31,915 nucleotides of DNA from IMG/VR virus record IMGVR_UViG_3300034071_002103, positions 1 to 31,915 of that record. One strand, 5' to 3'. This DNA is from a virus. The translations under genes were made by a program, and so were the position numbers. Shown here in pieces: positions 1 through 7,796 of this stretch (positions are counted from its first letter, which is position 1; every line of letters begins with the position of its first letter). A model generated the notes under the pieces. The model had not been told where the DNA came from. It did no database searches and saw nothing but the letters and a program-made list of their open reading frames with translations.

Positions 1-1916
1 ATGATAGTGAAACTACTTCATTAAAACCTATATTAGGAGATATATTTGCTATACAATTAGGTACAGGAGAAAATAATTATCTTATACATTGTTATGATAA
101 TAATTATGAACCTAAAGATGTTTTTAAGTATTTAGAAGGTAGAACTTTGGTAGGACATAATATTACTTTTGATTTAAAGTGGTTATATAAATATGGATTT
201 TATCCTAAGAAAGTTAAAGATACTTTTATAGCTTCTAAAATATTATATAATGGATTTCCTCCTAGTTTTAGACATGGTTTTGGATATGTATTTGAGAGAG
301 AAATGGATATTATTTATGATAAATCTGAACAAAAAAACATTCATAATGTTAAATTATCTACTAAAGCCTCTATAAATTATTGTTTTCAGGATGTAGACAG
401 GTTGTTAGAATTACATGATGTATTAGAACAGAAATTAATAGATTCTAAAGCTTTAGATGCTTATAATTTACATTGTAAATATATTAAAGGATTAGCTTAC
501 ATGGAACATTGTGGAGCACCTATTAATATAGATAAATGGAAAGAGAAAATTATAAAAGATATTAAATATCAGAAGGAATGTGAAAATATTGTATTAGAGT
601 ATATTTTTGATCATTTGCCCAAATTTAGAGACAATCAAATAGATATGTTTGATATTGCTAAAAGATTAACTATATCTTTAACCTCTTCTAAACAAATGAT
701 TCCTGTATTTAAAGAATTAGGTATAGATATTTTAACTGATGAAAAAAAAGAAAGTATAGGAGAAGATATTTTATCTAAAAGTAAGCATGAATTTGTTAAA
801 ATATGGTTAGATTTTCAAAAAGCTACTCATGATGTAACTACTTTTGGTCAAAATATATTAGATAAAGTTATAGAAGGAAGAATTTATTCTTCTTTCAATC
901 CTATTTTAGATACTGCTAGAATTTCTACTTCTAGAGGAGATATAAATACTTTAAATCTTCCTGCAAATCAAAGAACTAGAGAATGTATAGAAGCTAAAGA
1001 AGGTTTTCAAATGATTGTATCTGATTATGAAGGACAAGAAACTAGAACTGGTGCAGATATTACAGGAGATAAAGTAATGATTGCTTCTATAGTAAATGGT
1101 TTAGATTTACATTGTGCTTTTGCTAGATTATTGTATCCTGAAGAATTACAAGAATTATCAGATGAAGATATTATGACTAATCATAAAGCTAAAAGAAATG
1201 CAAGTAAGGCTCCAAGATTTTGTTTTCAGTTTGGAGGTACAGGATATACTTTAGCTTTAAATGAAGGATTATCATTAGAGGAAGGTCAAAGAATAGAAGG
1301 ATTATATAAGGAATTACACCCAGGTATTTATGAATATGGTAATAGTAAGATAAAAGAAGCTTGTAAACTAGGATATATAGAATCTGTATATGGATTTAAA
1401 TTACATTTACCTTTCTTTAATGAATTTAAAGAATTAGAAACTAAAATACAAGCTATTACTAAAGATGATTGGGATTTATATAAAATAGGTAAGAAAGAAT
1501 ATAGAGAACAATTTAGAAAAAAAGAGTTAAAAGAAGATTATGTTGTTATAAATCAACAAGCTTATAATTTTTATAAAAACAATAAATCTAATATTTCTAA
1601 ATATTTTAAACTAAAATCTCAATATTTTAGATTAGTTTTAAATAATCCTACTCAAACTACTGCTGCTTTTCAAACTAAATTATCTATAGCTAATTTATTT
1701 GAATATATTGTAGAAAACAATCATCAAAACTTAGTAAAACTTTGTATAGCTCCTCATGATGAAATAGTATTAGAATCAATAGATTCATTATGTGAACATT
1801 ATCAACAAAAGCTAGGAGAAATTATGAAAGAAAGTGGTAATGTATTTATTAAAAATCCTTTAATTAAAATGGAAGCTAGTGCAAATGTTGGTAAAAATTG
1901 GTATTTAGCTAAATAA
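1..1916 (+). CDS. polA: DNA polymerase I family (PolA), 5' end outside window
   Basis: Replicative family A DNA polymerase with a 3'-5' proofreading domain. The frame is open to the left edge, so the gene is 5'-partial; a start at the TTG at 147 would cut the exonuclease domain. Exo I (D-S-E) is at 3-11, Exo II (GHNITFD) at 153-173 and Exo III (YCFQD) at 378-392. Polymerase motif A (SDYEGQETR) starts at 1020. Motif B has the R-x3-K-x3-F-x3-FG pattern (RNASKAPRF...), and motif C (HDE) is at 1755-1763. The exonuclease carboxylates and both catalytic Asp residues are present, so both activities are expected. In motif B the position that is Tyr766 in E. coli Pol I is Phe. A 72-nt AT-rich gap separates it from the SSB-like gene. 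Family assignment is very secure; the missing N-terminus is outside the window. Confidence 0.95.
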   Translation, partial: DSETTSLKPILGDIFAIQLGTGENNYLIHCYDNNYEPKDVFKYLEGRTLVGHNITFDLKWLYKYGFYPKKVKDTFIASKILYNGFPPSFRHGFGYVFEREMDIIYDKSEQKNIHNVKLSTKASINYCFQDVDRLLELHDVLEQKLIDSKALDAYNLHCKYIKGLAYMEHCGAPINIDKWKEKIIKDIKYQKECENIVLEYIFDHLPKFRDNQIDMFDIAKRLTISLTSSKQMIPVFKELGIDILTDEKKESIGEDILSKSKHEFVKIWLDFQKATHDVTTFGQNILDKVIEGRIYSSFNPILDTARISTSRGDINTLNLPANQRTRECIEAKEGFQMIVSDYEGQETRTGADITGDKVMIASIVNGLDLHCAFARLLYPEELQELSDEDIMTNHKAKRNASKAPRFCFQFGGTGYTLALNEGLSLEEGQRIEGLYKELHPGIYEYGNSKIKEACKLGYIESVYGFKLHLPFFNEFKELETKIQAITKDDWDLYKIGKKEYREQFRKKELKEDYVVINQQAYNFYKNNKSNISKYFKLKSQYFRLVLNNPTQTTAAFQTKLSIANLFEYIVENNHQNLVKLCIAPHDEIVLESIDSLCEHYQQKLGEIMKESGNVFIKNPLIKMEASANVGKNWYLAK

Positions 1917-1942
1917 AATTTTTATATTCACTATATTTATAT

Positions 1943-1952
1943 TATATTTACA
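1943..1952 (+). promoter_or_regulatory. possible -7 promoter element upstream of the SSB-like gene
   Basis: TATATTTACA resembles the Bacteroides -7 box (TAnnTTTG) with one mismatch. The same ten bases occur upstream of the homing endonuclease at 4889-4898. No good -33 TTTG lies 19-21 nt upstream; there is only a T-run at 1919-1923. It sits in the only long gap between the polymerase and the next gene and would leave a leader of about 30 nt. Weak call, based on sequence match and position. Confidence 0.25.
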
Positions 1953-1988
1953 CATTATTAAACAAAAAAAATTAAATTAAAAAAAAGT

Positions 1989-2972
1989 ATGAATTTACCA
2001 CAAAGAGAAAATCAAAGTACAGAAAAGAAATTATATGTAGGATATGGAGAATCTACATTAGTAGGAATAAATCCTACAAAAGAAGAACTTATGACATTAT
2101 TAGGTATTGATAATGAAGAAACTATTGCTAAATTTAAAGATCCTGAATATACAGGAGAAACTACAGAAGGAGATAAATATTTCAGATTAGCTTTTTATGT
2201 TAGAAATACAAGAACAGAACAAGTAGATCAATTAAGTTTTCAAGTAACAGACAAAGAAAGAGTATCTAAAGAAGGTAAACCAGAATGGGTTAATCAATTG
2301 GGAGCTAATCAATGGGCTATGACAGAAAATGAATTATGGGATAATTTTAAATCTTTTAGTAAAGTATTAAGTTGGAAAAATGTAGATGGTAGTGTTACAG
2401 AGAAATATAATGCTGGAGCTAAACCAGAAGAAGTAGATAACTTAGGAAATAAAGTATTTAGAAAAGCTTTAGAAGGAGAAGTTGCTGTATATAACTTTAT
2501 GATTAATATGTTTAATTTAGATATATATAGTCAAGATTTAAATCTTTTATTAGATATACCTACTATGCTAAAAGGAAACTTTAAATCACTAAGAAAAACT
2601 CTAATGGACATTAGATTTGATGTTAGTGGAAATGAGAAAACTGTAGTATGTTCTTATGGAGTTAAATTAAAAGATGATGGAACTCCTGTACAAACTATTT
2701 ATAACAGAGCATTTTTACCTGGATATATGTTTAAAAATGTAAAAGCTTATAATCTAGACCCTACTAAATTAGCTTCCCTTATACAAGCTAAAGAAAGCAA
2801 AGCTAGAAAAATTACTCCAGTAGAAACATTTTTAATAGACACTATGGATGAAGTTAATGGATTTAGAAAAAGTAGCTATTTCTTACCACAAGAAATAGAT
2901 ATTTATGACTCTTCAAAGAACTTTTTAGCTTCTGGAGCAGTTTTAGCTAGTAGTACAAGTGATGATTATTAG
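1989..2972 (+). CDS. putative single-stranded DNA-binding protein
   Basis: A 327-aa protein directly after the polymerase, followed immediately by a strong terminator. It lacks any catalytic motif I recognise. The N-terminal half is beta-rich with many charged and aromatic residues (YFRLAFYVRN, QLSFQVTD, QWAM, VLSWKNV), and the C-terminus ends in a Ser/Thr-rich acidic tip (SSTSDDY). An acidic flexible tail is typical of SSBs that recruit replication partners. Gene order and length fit the SSB-like protein found in the replication block of crAss-like phages. This assignment rests on context and composition rather than a diagnostic motif; a structural prediction showing an OB-fold would settle it. 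Confidence 0.55.
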   Translation: MNLPQRENQSTEKKLYVGYGESTLVGINPTKEELMTLLGIDNEETIAKFKDPEYTGETTEGDKYFRLAFYVRNTRTEQVDQLSFQVTDKERVSKEGKPEWVNQLGANQWAMTENELWDNFKSFSKVLSWKNVDGSVTEKYNAGAKPEEVDNLGNKVFRKALEGEVAVYNFMINMFNLDIYSQDLNLLLDIPTMLKGNFKSLRKTLMDIRFDVSGNEKTVVCSYGVKLKDDGTPVQTIYNRAFLPGYMFKNVKAYNLDPTKLASLIQAKESKARKITPVETFLIDTMDEVNGFRKSSYFLPQEIDIYDSSKNFLASGAVLASSTSDDY

Positions 2973-2997
2973 TAAATAAATTATATTAAGTCTTAGA

Positions 2998-3035
2998 CCC
3001 TCTTATATAATTTAAAAAGTATAAGAGGGTTTTTT
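2998..3035 (+). terminator. rho-independent terminator after the SSB-like gene
   Basis: A perfect 10-bp stem (CCCTCTTATA at 2998-3007 with TATAAGAGGG at 3020-3029), a 12-nt loop and a run of six T (3030-3035). It lies 25 nt downstream of the SSB-like stop codon. The three G-C pairs at the stem base next to the U-tract are unusual for such an AT-rich genome. It should end or attenuate the transcript carrying polymerase and SSB, decoupling them from the helicase genes. Confidence 0.85.
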
Positions 3036-3064
3036 AATAATTATAATTAAAAAAAAACAAAACT

Positions 3065-3658
3065 ATGTACAACTTAGAAACTTTATTAAAAATAAAAGAA
3101 CTAGGTTTATCTGTAAGGTATTATCTTCTATTAAAATTAGTAGAAGATAATGCTCTTTTTAACTTTAGAGAAGAATATTTAGATATTATAGTAGGTATGA
3201 AAACTGAAGGTTTTCTAACAAATACTGAAGAATTAACTACTAAAGGTTATGAAATTTTAAAGGAAATAGAAGGTAAAAATGATACAAAAGGTATTAATTA
3301 TCCTCTTTTACATAAAAAACTTCAAGATGAATTGTTTAAACTTACAGGAGAAAGACAATATAGAGTAGATGGTAAATATTCTTTTTTTCCAAATTTAAAA
3401 GATTTCACAGATAAACTTAAAAAAGTAGTTCTAAAATATAAACTAAAAGACTACAATAAAATAGAAACTATACTCTTAAATCACATAAGAAAAGCTGTAA
3501 AAGCTAATTTTAAATATATTCCTCTCTTAGGATACTATATAAGTAAAGATAGTAAGAGTATGTTAGTAGATGATTATGAGAATTATGATGGAAAAGAAAA
3601 TACAACTATTCAAGCTAATCACAATACAAGTACACCAATAAACACATTTGATATATAA
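3065..3658 (+). CDS. winged-helix protein next to the helicase, replication accessory candidate
   Basis: A 197-aa protein. Residues 1-70 look like a winged helix-turn-helix: several amphipathic helices, then the short strand pair LTNTEELTTKGYEIL typical of a recognition helix plus wing. The middle is Lys-rich and helical, and the C-terminal 30 residues are low-complexity (Asn, Thr). It overlaps the helicase start by one base (TAATG-type junction), so the two are translationally coupled. Winged-helix replisome organisers and helicase loaders often sit directly before a phage DnaB gene, so a loader or origin-binding role is reasonable. That role is inferred from fold impression and neighbour; a transcriptional regulator is the alternative. 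Confidence 0.5.
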   Translation: MYNLETLLKIKELGLSVRYYLLLKLVEDNALFNFREEYLDIIVGMKTEGFLTNTEELTTKGYEILKEIEGKNDTKGINYPLLHKKLQDELFKLTGERQYRVDGKYSFFPNLKDFTDKLKKVVLKYKLKDYNKIETILLNHIRKAVKANFKYIPLLGYYISKDSKSMLVDDYENYDGKENTTIQANHNTSTPINTFDI

Positions 3659-4791
3659 TGATAGATTATTTTGATGATTTAGAGAAAGAAATAACAGAAG
3701 GATTAAATAAAGAACTTATTTCAATGGGTTTTGATAGATTAAATTATCATATAGGGTTAAGAAAAGCTACTTATTACCTAATAGGAGGTTTTACAGGTTC
3801 AGGAAAAACTACATTTTTAGATGATGCTTTTGTATTAAATCCTTATGAGTTTGTTTTATCTCCTAAAAATACTAAAGGATTGAAGTTAAAAATCTTCTAT
3901 TTTTCTATGGAAAGAAGAAAAAACTACAAAATAGCTAAATGGATAAGTAGAAAAATATTTACTGATACAGGTCAAATTATATCTGTAAATAAGATTTTAG
4001 GTTGGGTTTCTAAAGAAAATAAATTAACTGCTGAAGAACTAGAAATAGTAAAATCTTACAAAGATTATATAAATACTATGTTAAATAATGTAGTTACTAT
4101 TATAGAAAATCCTCAAAATCCTATGGGTATTAAAAAAACTATAGATGCTTATGCTGAAGCTAATGGTAAAAAAGTAAAAATAGATGAACATAATTATAAA
4201 TATATCCCTAATGACCCTAATGAGCATGTTATAGTAATTTATGACCATATTGGTTTACAAAAGAAAGAAACCAGAAGTTATCCTAATGGAGATAAAGTTA
4301 GATTATCCTCTAAAAAAGAAATTATAGATCAATCTTCAGAAGATGCTAGAAAATTTAGAGATGTTTATGGTTATACTATAGTAAAAATATCTCAATTTAA
4401 CAGAGATATATCTAACCCTATAAGATTAAAAAATGGAGATGTAGAACCTATGTTAGAGGACTTTAAAGATTCTGCATCAACACAAGAAGATAGTGAGGTA
4501 TGTATAGCTTTATTTGATCCAATGAGATATAAAATACCTGACCCTATTGGTTATAATTTAGAAAAATTAAGAAACTCTTATGGTAATAAAATGTATAGAA
4601 GTATTAAAATATTAAAGAATAGTTATGGCTCAGATGATGTCAGAATTGGACTTGCCTTTAATCCAGTAGTGGGAATCTTCAAAGAAATGCCTAAAGTTCA
4701 AGATACTACTGAAGAAACTTATAAATCTATTATAGATAATACTTACTTTACACAAAGAAAATTAACACCTTTAAAAGAATTAAAACTATAA
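3658..4791 (+). CDS. dnaB: DnaB-family (SF4) replicative DNA helicase
   Basis: A 377-aa RecA-fold helicase that would unwind the fork 5'-3' ahead of the PolA enzyme. Walker A is GGFTGSGKTT (residues 43-52). The YFSMER motif with the conserved Glu is at 81-86, Walker B (VIVIYDH) is at 191-197 with Asp196, and the sensor-like KISQFNRD has Gln246. Motif I begins only about 43 residues from the N-terminus, so the N-terminal DnaG-interacting domain of bacterial DnaB is missing and only the motor domain remains, as in many phage helicases. Its start overlaps the winged-helix gene by one base. Its stop (TAA, 4789-4791) shares its last A with the ATG of the SPL 5' fragment, so all three were one coupled operon. 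Confidence 0.9.
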   Translation: MIDYFDDLEKEITEGLNKELISMGFDRLNYHIGLRKATYYLIGGFTGSGKTTFLDDAFVLNPYEFVLSPKNTKGLKLKIFYFSMERRKNYKIAKWISRKIFTDTGQIISVNKILGWVSKENKLTAEELEIVKSYKDYINTMLNNVVTIIENPQNPMGIKKTIDAYAEANGKKVKIDEHNYKYIPNDPNEHVIVIYDHIGLQKKETRSYPNGDKVRLSSKKEIIDQSSEDARKFRDVYGYTIVKISQFNRDISNPIRLKNGDVEPMLEDFKDSASTQEDSEVCIALFDPMRYKIPDPIGYNLEKLRNSYGNKMYRSIKILKNSYGSDDVRIGLAFNPVVGIFKEMPKVQDTTEETYKSIIDNTYFTQRKLTPLKELKL

Positions 4792-4877
4792 TGCAATTAG
4801 AACTTAAATATCAAAAGACTAAAACTATTGCTTGTAAGGAAAGTTCTGATTATGTAATTTGTAATTTTGTTTTTTAA
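4791..4877 (+). pseudogene. 5' fragment of the SPL-like radical SAM gene, cut off by endonuclease insertion
   Basis: A 28-codon open frame starting with the A of the helicase stop. Its peptide begins MQLELKYQ and reads KESSDYV near the end, then six unrelated residues and a stop. A similar N-terminus (LELKKQ...SSDFVPP) occurs again at 5847-5933, directly before the radical SAM gene. The coupled start shows this was the native beginning of the gene after the helicase. I infer that the homing-endonuclease module entered shortly after the SDYV codons, around 4858-4866, leaving this stub. A stand-alone micropeptide is possible but less likely. Confidence 0.6.
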
Positions 4878-4898
4878 ATAAAATGTTGTATATTTACA
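4866..4898 (+). promoter_or_regulatory. candidate promoter of the inserted homing endonuclease
   Basis: TTTG (4866-4869), 19 nt, then TATATTTAC (4889-4897). This matches the Bacteroides housekeeping consensus TTTG-N19-21-TAnnTTTG with one mismatch in the -7 box. Transcription would begin at about 4901-4903, at or next to the ATG at 4901, which would give a nearly leaderless mRNA. It lies within the inserted module, so the endonuclease may carry its own promoter. Confidence 0.45.
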
Positions 4899-4900
4899 GT

Positions 4901-5854
4901 ATGAAAAATATAAAATATACAAAAGAAACTTTAAAAGAGGACATTTTAAAAATAAATCCTAATTTTAATTTAGAAATTATTGATAATCCTAAAAACAGTA
5001 GAGTTTTAGTTAAAACAAAATATGGAATATGTAATCCATTTTTTATTTCATTAAAACGAAATCAAACTCCTTCTATTCAAACAGCAATTAATAAAACAGA
5101 ATATTTTATTAATAAATTAAAAGAAATTCATGTAGATAAATTACAATATGATTATGATTATTCTTTAGTTGAATATGTGAACGATAGAGCAAAAGTTAAA
5201 ATAATATGTAAAAAACATGGTATTTTTGAAATGAAAGCAACTTCTTTATTAAAAGGATCTAAATGTCATACTTGTGCTAAACAAAACTATAAAAAAGCAA
5301 AAAAAGTAGCATTAAATTTTATTACAAGAAGTAAGGATGTTCATGGAGATACTTATGAATATGATAAATGTATTTATATAAATAGTTATAATAAAGTAAC
5401 TATAACTTGCAGAATTCATGGGGATTTTGAACAAATTCCTTTTAATCATTTAAAAGGAAATGGGTGTAAAAAATGTGCATCTATTGCAAATAATAATTTT
5501 TTAAAAAATAAAGATTTAAATCTTAGAAGTTATTCTGGTTGGAAAAAAGCTGGTTTAAAGTCTAAAAATTTTGATTCTTTTAAAGTATATATTCTTGAAT
5601 GTTGGAATGAAAATGAAAGATTTTTTAAAGTAGGTAAAACATTTTTACCTATAATAAAAAGATTTTCTGGAAAAGATTTTTTACCTTATAATTATAAAAT
5701 TTTAAAAATAATCCAAAATGAAGATGCTGATTATATTTCTAAATTAGAAAATAAAATACAAATCGAACACATTTCTTATAGATATATACCTAAAATAAGT
5801 TTTAAAGGGCATCATGAATGTTTTACAAAAATAAACAATTTAAATTATGAATGA
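4901..5854 (+). CDS. GIY-YIG-like homing endonuclease with two zinc-binding repeats
   Basis: A 317-aa selfish DNA endonuclease. I use the ATG at 4901; an in-frame ATG at 4883 adds six residues that overlap the candidate -7 box. Counting from 4883, two treble-clef-like repeats are visible: C109/H112 with C128/C131 (CKKHG, CHTCA) and C176/H179 with C195/C198 (CRIHG, CKKCA). This arrangement is seen in the DNA-binding part of phage endonucleases (DUF723-like). The C-terminal third has a degenerate GIY-YIG core: VYIL (225-228), KVGKT (239-243), Arg250, and Glu279 in KLENK. It sits between two versions of the N-terminus of the radical SAM gene, so that gene is the probable insertion target. Its stop overlaps the second fragment. 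Confidence 0.75.
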   Translation: MKNIKYTKETLKEDILKINPNFNLEIIDNPKNSRVLVKTKYGICNPFFISLKRNQTPSIQTAINKTEYFINKLKEIHVDKLQYDYDYSLVEYVNDRAKVKIICKKHGIFEMKATSLLKGSKCHTCAKQNYKKAKKVALNFITRSKDVHGDTYEYDKCIYINSYNKVTITCRIHGDFEQIPFNHLKGNGCKKCASIANNNFLKNKDLNLRSYSGWKKAGLKSKNFDSFKVYILECWNENERFFKVGKTFLPIIKRFSGKDFLPYNYKILKIIQNEDADYISKLENKIQIEHISYRYIPKISFKGHHECFTKINNLNYE

Positions 5855-5933
5855 TTTAGAATTAAAAAAACAAATTACAAGAACTCTTAAAATAAAAGAG
5901 AATGGTAGAAGCAGTGATTTTGTTCCTCCGTAA
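5847..5933 (+). pseudogene. second 5' segment of the SPL-like gene, out of frame with the rest
   Basis: A 28-codon open frame (starts MNDLELKKQ, ends GRSSDFVPP, then TAA) that begins inside the last codons of the homing endonuclease. It looks like the N-terminus expected of the radical SAM gene. The following frame, open from 5918, reads VSKPNFIMGC right after this stop, so a -1 shift near 5930 would give VPP-VSKPNFIMGC and a protein of about 294 residues. A one-base deletion (or two-base insertion), programmed -1 frameshifting, or an assembly error would all explain it. It differs from the 4791-4877 fragment, so it is not a simple target-site duplication. Confidence 0.55.
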
Positions 5934-5950
5934 GTAAGCCAAATTTTATT

Positions 5951-6730
5951 ATGGGATGCAATGCTGGATGTTCTAATAGTTATTGTTATACTAGAAGATT
6001 TGGAAGAAAATATATTTATATTAATACTAATGTAGATGAAATATTAGAATCAATAAGACAACATTCTTTAAAATTAGGTACTAAAATCCCTAATCAAACA
6101 GATTTAAAGTATTGGACTTTTGATGTGGGATGTGATGTAGATCTTAATTATCATTGGAAAGATTATAATTGGGATAAAGTATTAAAGTTTTTTACAGAAA
6201 CTCCTAATATTAAAGCTACTTTTGCTACTAAATTTGTTAATAATCAATTACTACCTTATGGTAATGAAAAACTAAGAATTAGATATAGTTTAATGCCTCA
6301 ACATATGTCTGATATTTTAGAACCTAAAACTTTTAAAATAGAGAAAAGGATTGAAGCTATTAATAAATTTATAGAGCATGGTTGGGATGTACATATTAAT
6401 TTTAGTCCTATTGTATATACTAATACTTGGAAAAAAGATTATGAAGAATTATTTAAACTAATAGATCAGAAAGTATTATATAAAGATAAAGTAGCTTGTG
6501 AAGTTATATTTTTAACTCATAATCAAAACTTACATAATATTAATTTAGAACAAAATGCTATAGAAATAGAAAACCTACTTTGGAAACCAGAAATACAAGA
6601 AACTAAAATATCTCAATATGGAGGAGAAAATATTAGGTATCAATGGGAGTTTAAAAATCAATTAATTAATGAATTTAAAGAATTACATAATAATATCATA
6701 CCTTGGTGTAATATTAGGTATATTTTTTAA
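5951..6730 (+). CDS. splB: radical SAM protein, spore photoproduct lyase-like (5' end disrupted)
   Basis: A 259-residue open frame from the first ATG. The frame is actually open from 5918 and includes PNFI before the Met. The cysteines that would bind the [4Fe-4S]-SAM cluster come at once: G-C-N-A-G-C-S-N-S-Y-C-Y, that is CX3CX4C instead of the usual CX3CX2C. The rest (TFDVGCDVDLNYHW, ATFATKF, RIRYSLMPQ, GWDVHINFSPI, YRWEFKN-type segments) matches the layout of SPL-like TIM-barrel proteins that repair UV thymine photoproducts. Starting at 5951 leaves only one residue before the cluster motif plus Gly, so the natural N-terminus is probably encoded by the 5847-5933 segment in another frame. Function of this allele is uncertain: frameshifted pseudogene, truncated protein, or recoded product. 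Confidence 0.7.
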   Translation: MGCNAGCSNSYCYTRRFGRKYIYINTNVDEILESIRQHSLKLGTKIPNQTDLKYWTFDVGCDVDLNYHWKDYNWDKVLKFFTETPNIKATFATKFVNNQLLPYGNEKLRIRYSLMPQHMSDILEPKTFKIEKRIEAINKFIEHGWDVHINFSPIVYTNTWKKDYEELFKLIDQKVLYKDKVACEVIFLTHNQNLHNINLEQNAIEIENLLWKPEIQETKISQYGGENIRYQWEFKNQLINEFKELHNNIIPWCNIRYIF

Positions 6731-6751
6731 AATAAAAACATAAAAACTATT

Positions 6752-7051
6752 ATGATACAAACAACAGATCAATTATTTAACTATTATAAAGAACATGTTG
6801 CTTTAACAGAAGGACATTACGCTTATTTAATAGATAAAGAAGATTTTAAAGAAGCATTAAAAAAATTTGCTACTTTACATGTTGAAAAAGCATTAGAACA
6901 AGCATTTTTAAATAGTGAAATGAGAGTTTCAGAAAATGATACAAATGAAACACCTGGTTTTACTAATAATTATGATGATGGTTATGTAACTATTACAGTA
7001 AGTAAAGATTCTATTTTAAATGCTTATAATATAGAAGAAAATATAAAATAA
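6752..7051 (+). CDS. conserved-looking small phage protein, function unknown
   Basis: A 99-aa acidic protein with no catalytic motif. The segment KEALKKFATLHVEKALEQAF (31 residues or so from the start) is an amphipathic helix of a kind common in short phage early proteins. The C-terminal part is Asn/Asp-rich and then forms a strand-like VTITVS segment. Its stop overlaps the ATG of the Rieske-motif gene by one base, so the two are translationally coupled. Confidence 0.6.
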   Translation: MIQTTDQLFNYYKEHVALTEGHYAYLIDKEDFKEALKKFATLHVEKALEQAFLNSEMRVSENDTNETPGFTNNYDDGYVTITVSKDSILNAYNIEENIK

Positions 7052-7581
7052 TGAAAGATAAATATACAATAGGTAATTATTATAAAATTCCTTGTATAGA
7101 GTATAAAGAAGTTTATAATAGATTAGAGCAAGTAAGATTAAATGAGTTATATATAGGTTATCCTACATATAAAAAATTTGAATATATTTATTATTTACCT
7201 GTTACTTCAGAAAAACCTCATAGTGATAGAGAAAATGGACAAAATTACTTACATTATCATGTAGATTATAGATTTGAATTTGGAGAAAAAAGTAAACATT
7301 ATTTATTTGAAGATAGTAATATTAGATTAGAACATACTAAAAATACTAAAATAGTCTATATGATGATGAAATGTATAAAAAAATCTAATGAATTTACCAC
7401 TCCTGTAAGTTATATAAAAAACTCTAAACTAAAACATAAATGTATAATAAAAGGTAAATGTCCTCACAGAGGTCAAAACTTAACTTTAGAACCTGATATT
7501 AATGGAGTAATAACTTGTCCTAATCATGGTTTACAATTTGATGCTATAACTAAACAATTAATAACAAATAATGATAAATAA
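7051..7581 (+). CDS. small protein with C-terminal Rieske [2Fe-2S] motif
   Basis: A 176-aa protein. The C-terminal 45 residues contain KCPHRGQNL (C137, H139) and TCPNHGLQFD (C156, H159). This is the C-X-H-X16-C-X2-H arrangement that binds a Rieske-type [2Fe-2S] cluster in ferredoxins and ring-hydroxylating oxygenases, including the usual Gly after each pair. The N-terminal 125 residues are Tyr- and His-rich and I do not recognise them. No oxygenase catalytic domain or reductase is adjacent, so it looks like a stand-alone redox or electron-transfer module. The radical SAM protein two genes upstream needs an electron donor, and supplying it is one possible role, but that is a guess. Start overlaps the upstream stop; its end overlaps the next gene by 11 nt. 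Confidence 0.7.
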   Translation: MKDKYTIGNYYKIPCIEYKEVYNRLEQVRLNELYIGYPTYKKFEYIYYLPVTSEKPHSDRENGQNYLHYHVDYRFEFGEKSKHYLFEDSNIRLEHTKNTKIVYMMMKCIKKSNEFTTPVSYIKNSKLKHKCIIKGKCPHRGQNLTLEPDINGVITCPNHGLQFDAITKQLITNNDK

Positions 7582-7789
7582 CAAAGATTTACCAGGAACA
7601 AATAGTGAAACTTTTAAAATTAGATTTACTGAAGATTGGTTTCAAAAAAGTGAAACAGGTATATACAATACTCATAAATTACTAATACTAGAAATACCTC
7701 ATAAAAAATGGTATAAACAATTATTACAATTTATTAGTTTTGGACTATATGAAGCTCCTATTCAATACAAAGTAATACAAATTAAATAA
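7571..7789 (+). CDS. small hypothetical protein
   Basis: A 72-aa basic, beta-rich protein (FKIRFTEDWF, KLLILEIPHKKWYKQLLQFISFG) with no motif I can assign. It overlaps the end of the Rieske-motif gene by 11 nt and ends 7 nt before the exonuclease gene, so it is part of the same operon. Real coding is supported by the overlap architecture and composition like its neighbours. Confidence 0.55.
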   Translation: MINNKDLPGTNSETFKIRFTEDWFQKSETGIYNTHKLLILEIPHKKWYKQLLQFISFGLYEAPIQYKVIQIK

Positions 7790-7796
7790 AATAAAA

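Noticed and set aside
4858-5938. Group I intron carrying the homing endonuclease inside the SPL-like gene
   Set aside because: Only about 40 nt precede and 84 nt follow the endonuclease frame. That is too little for a group I catalytic core unless it overlaps the coding region, and the flanking pieces encode similar protein segments rather than intron structure. Not fully excluded.
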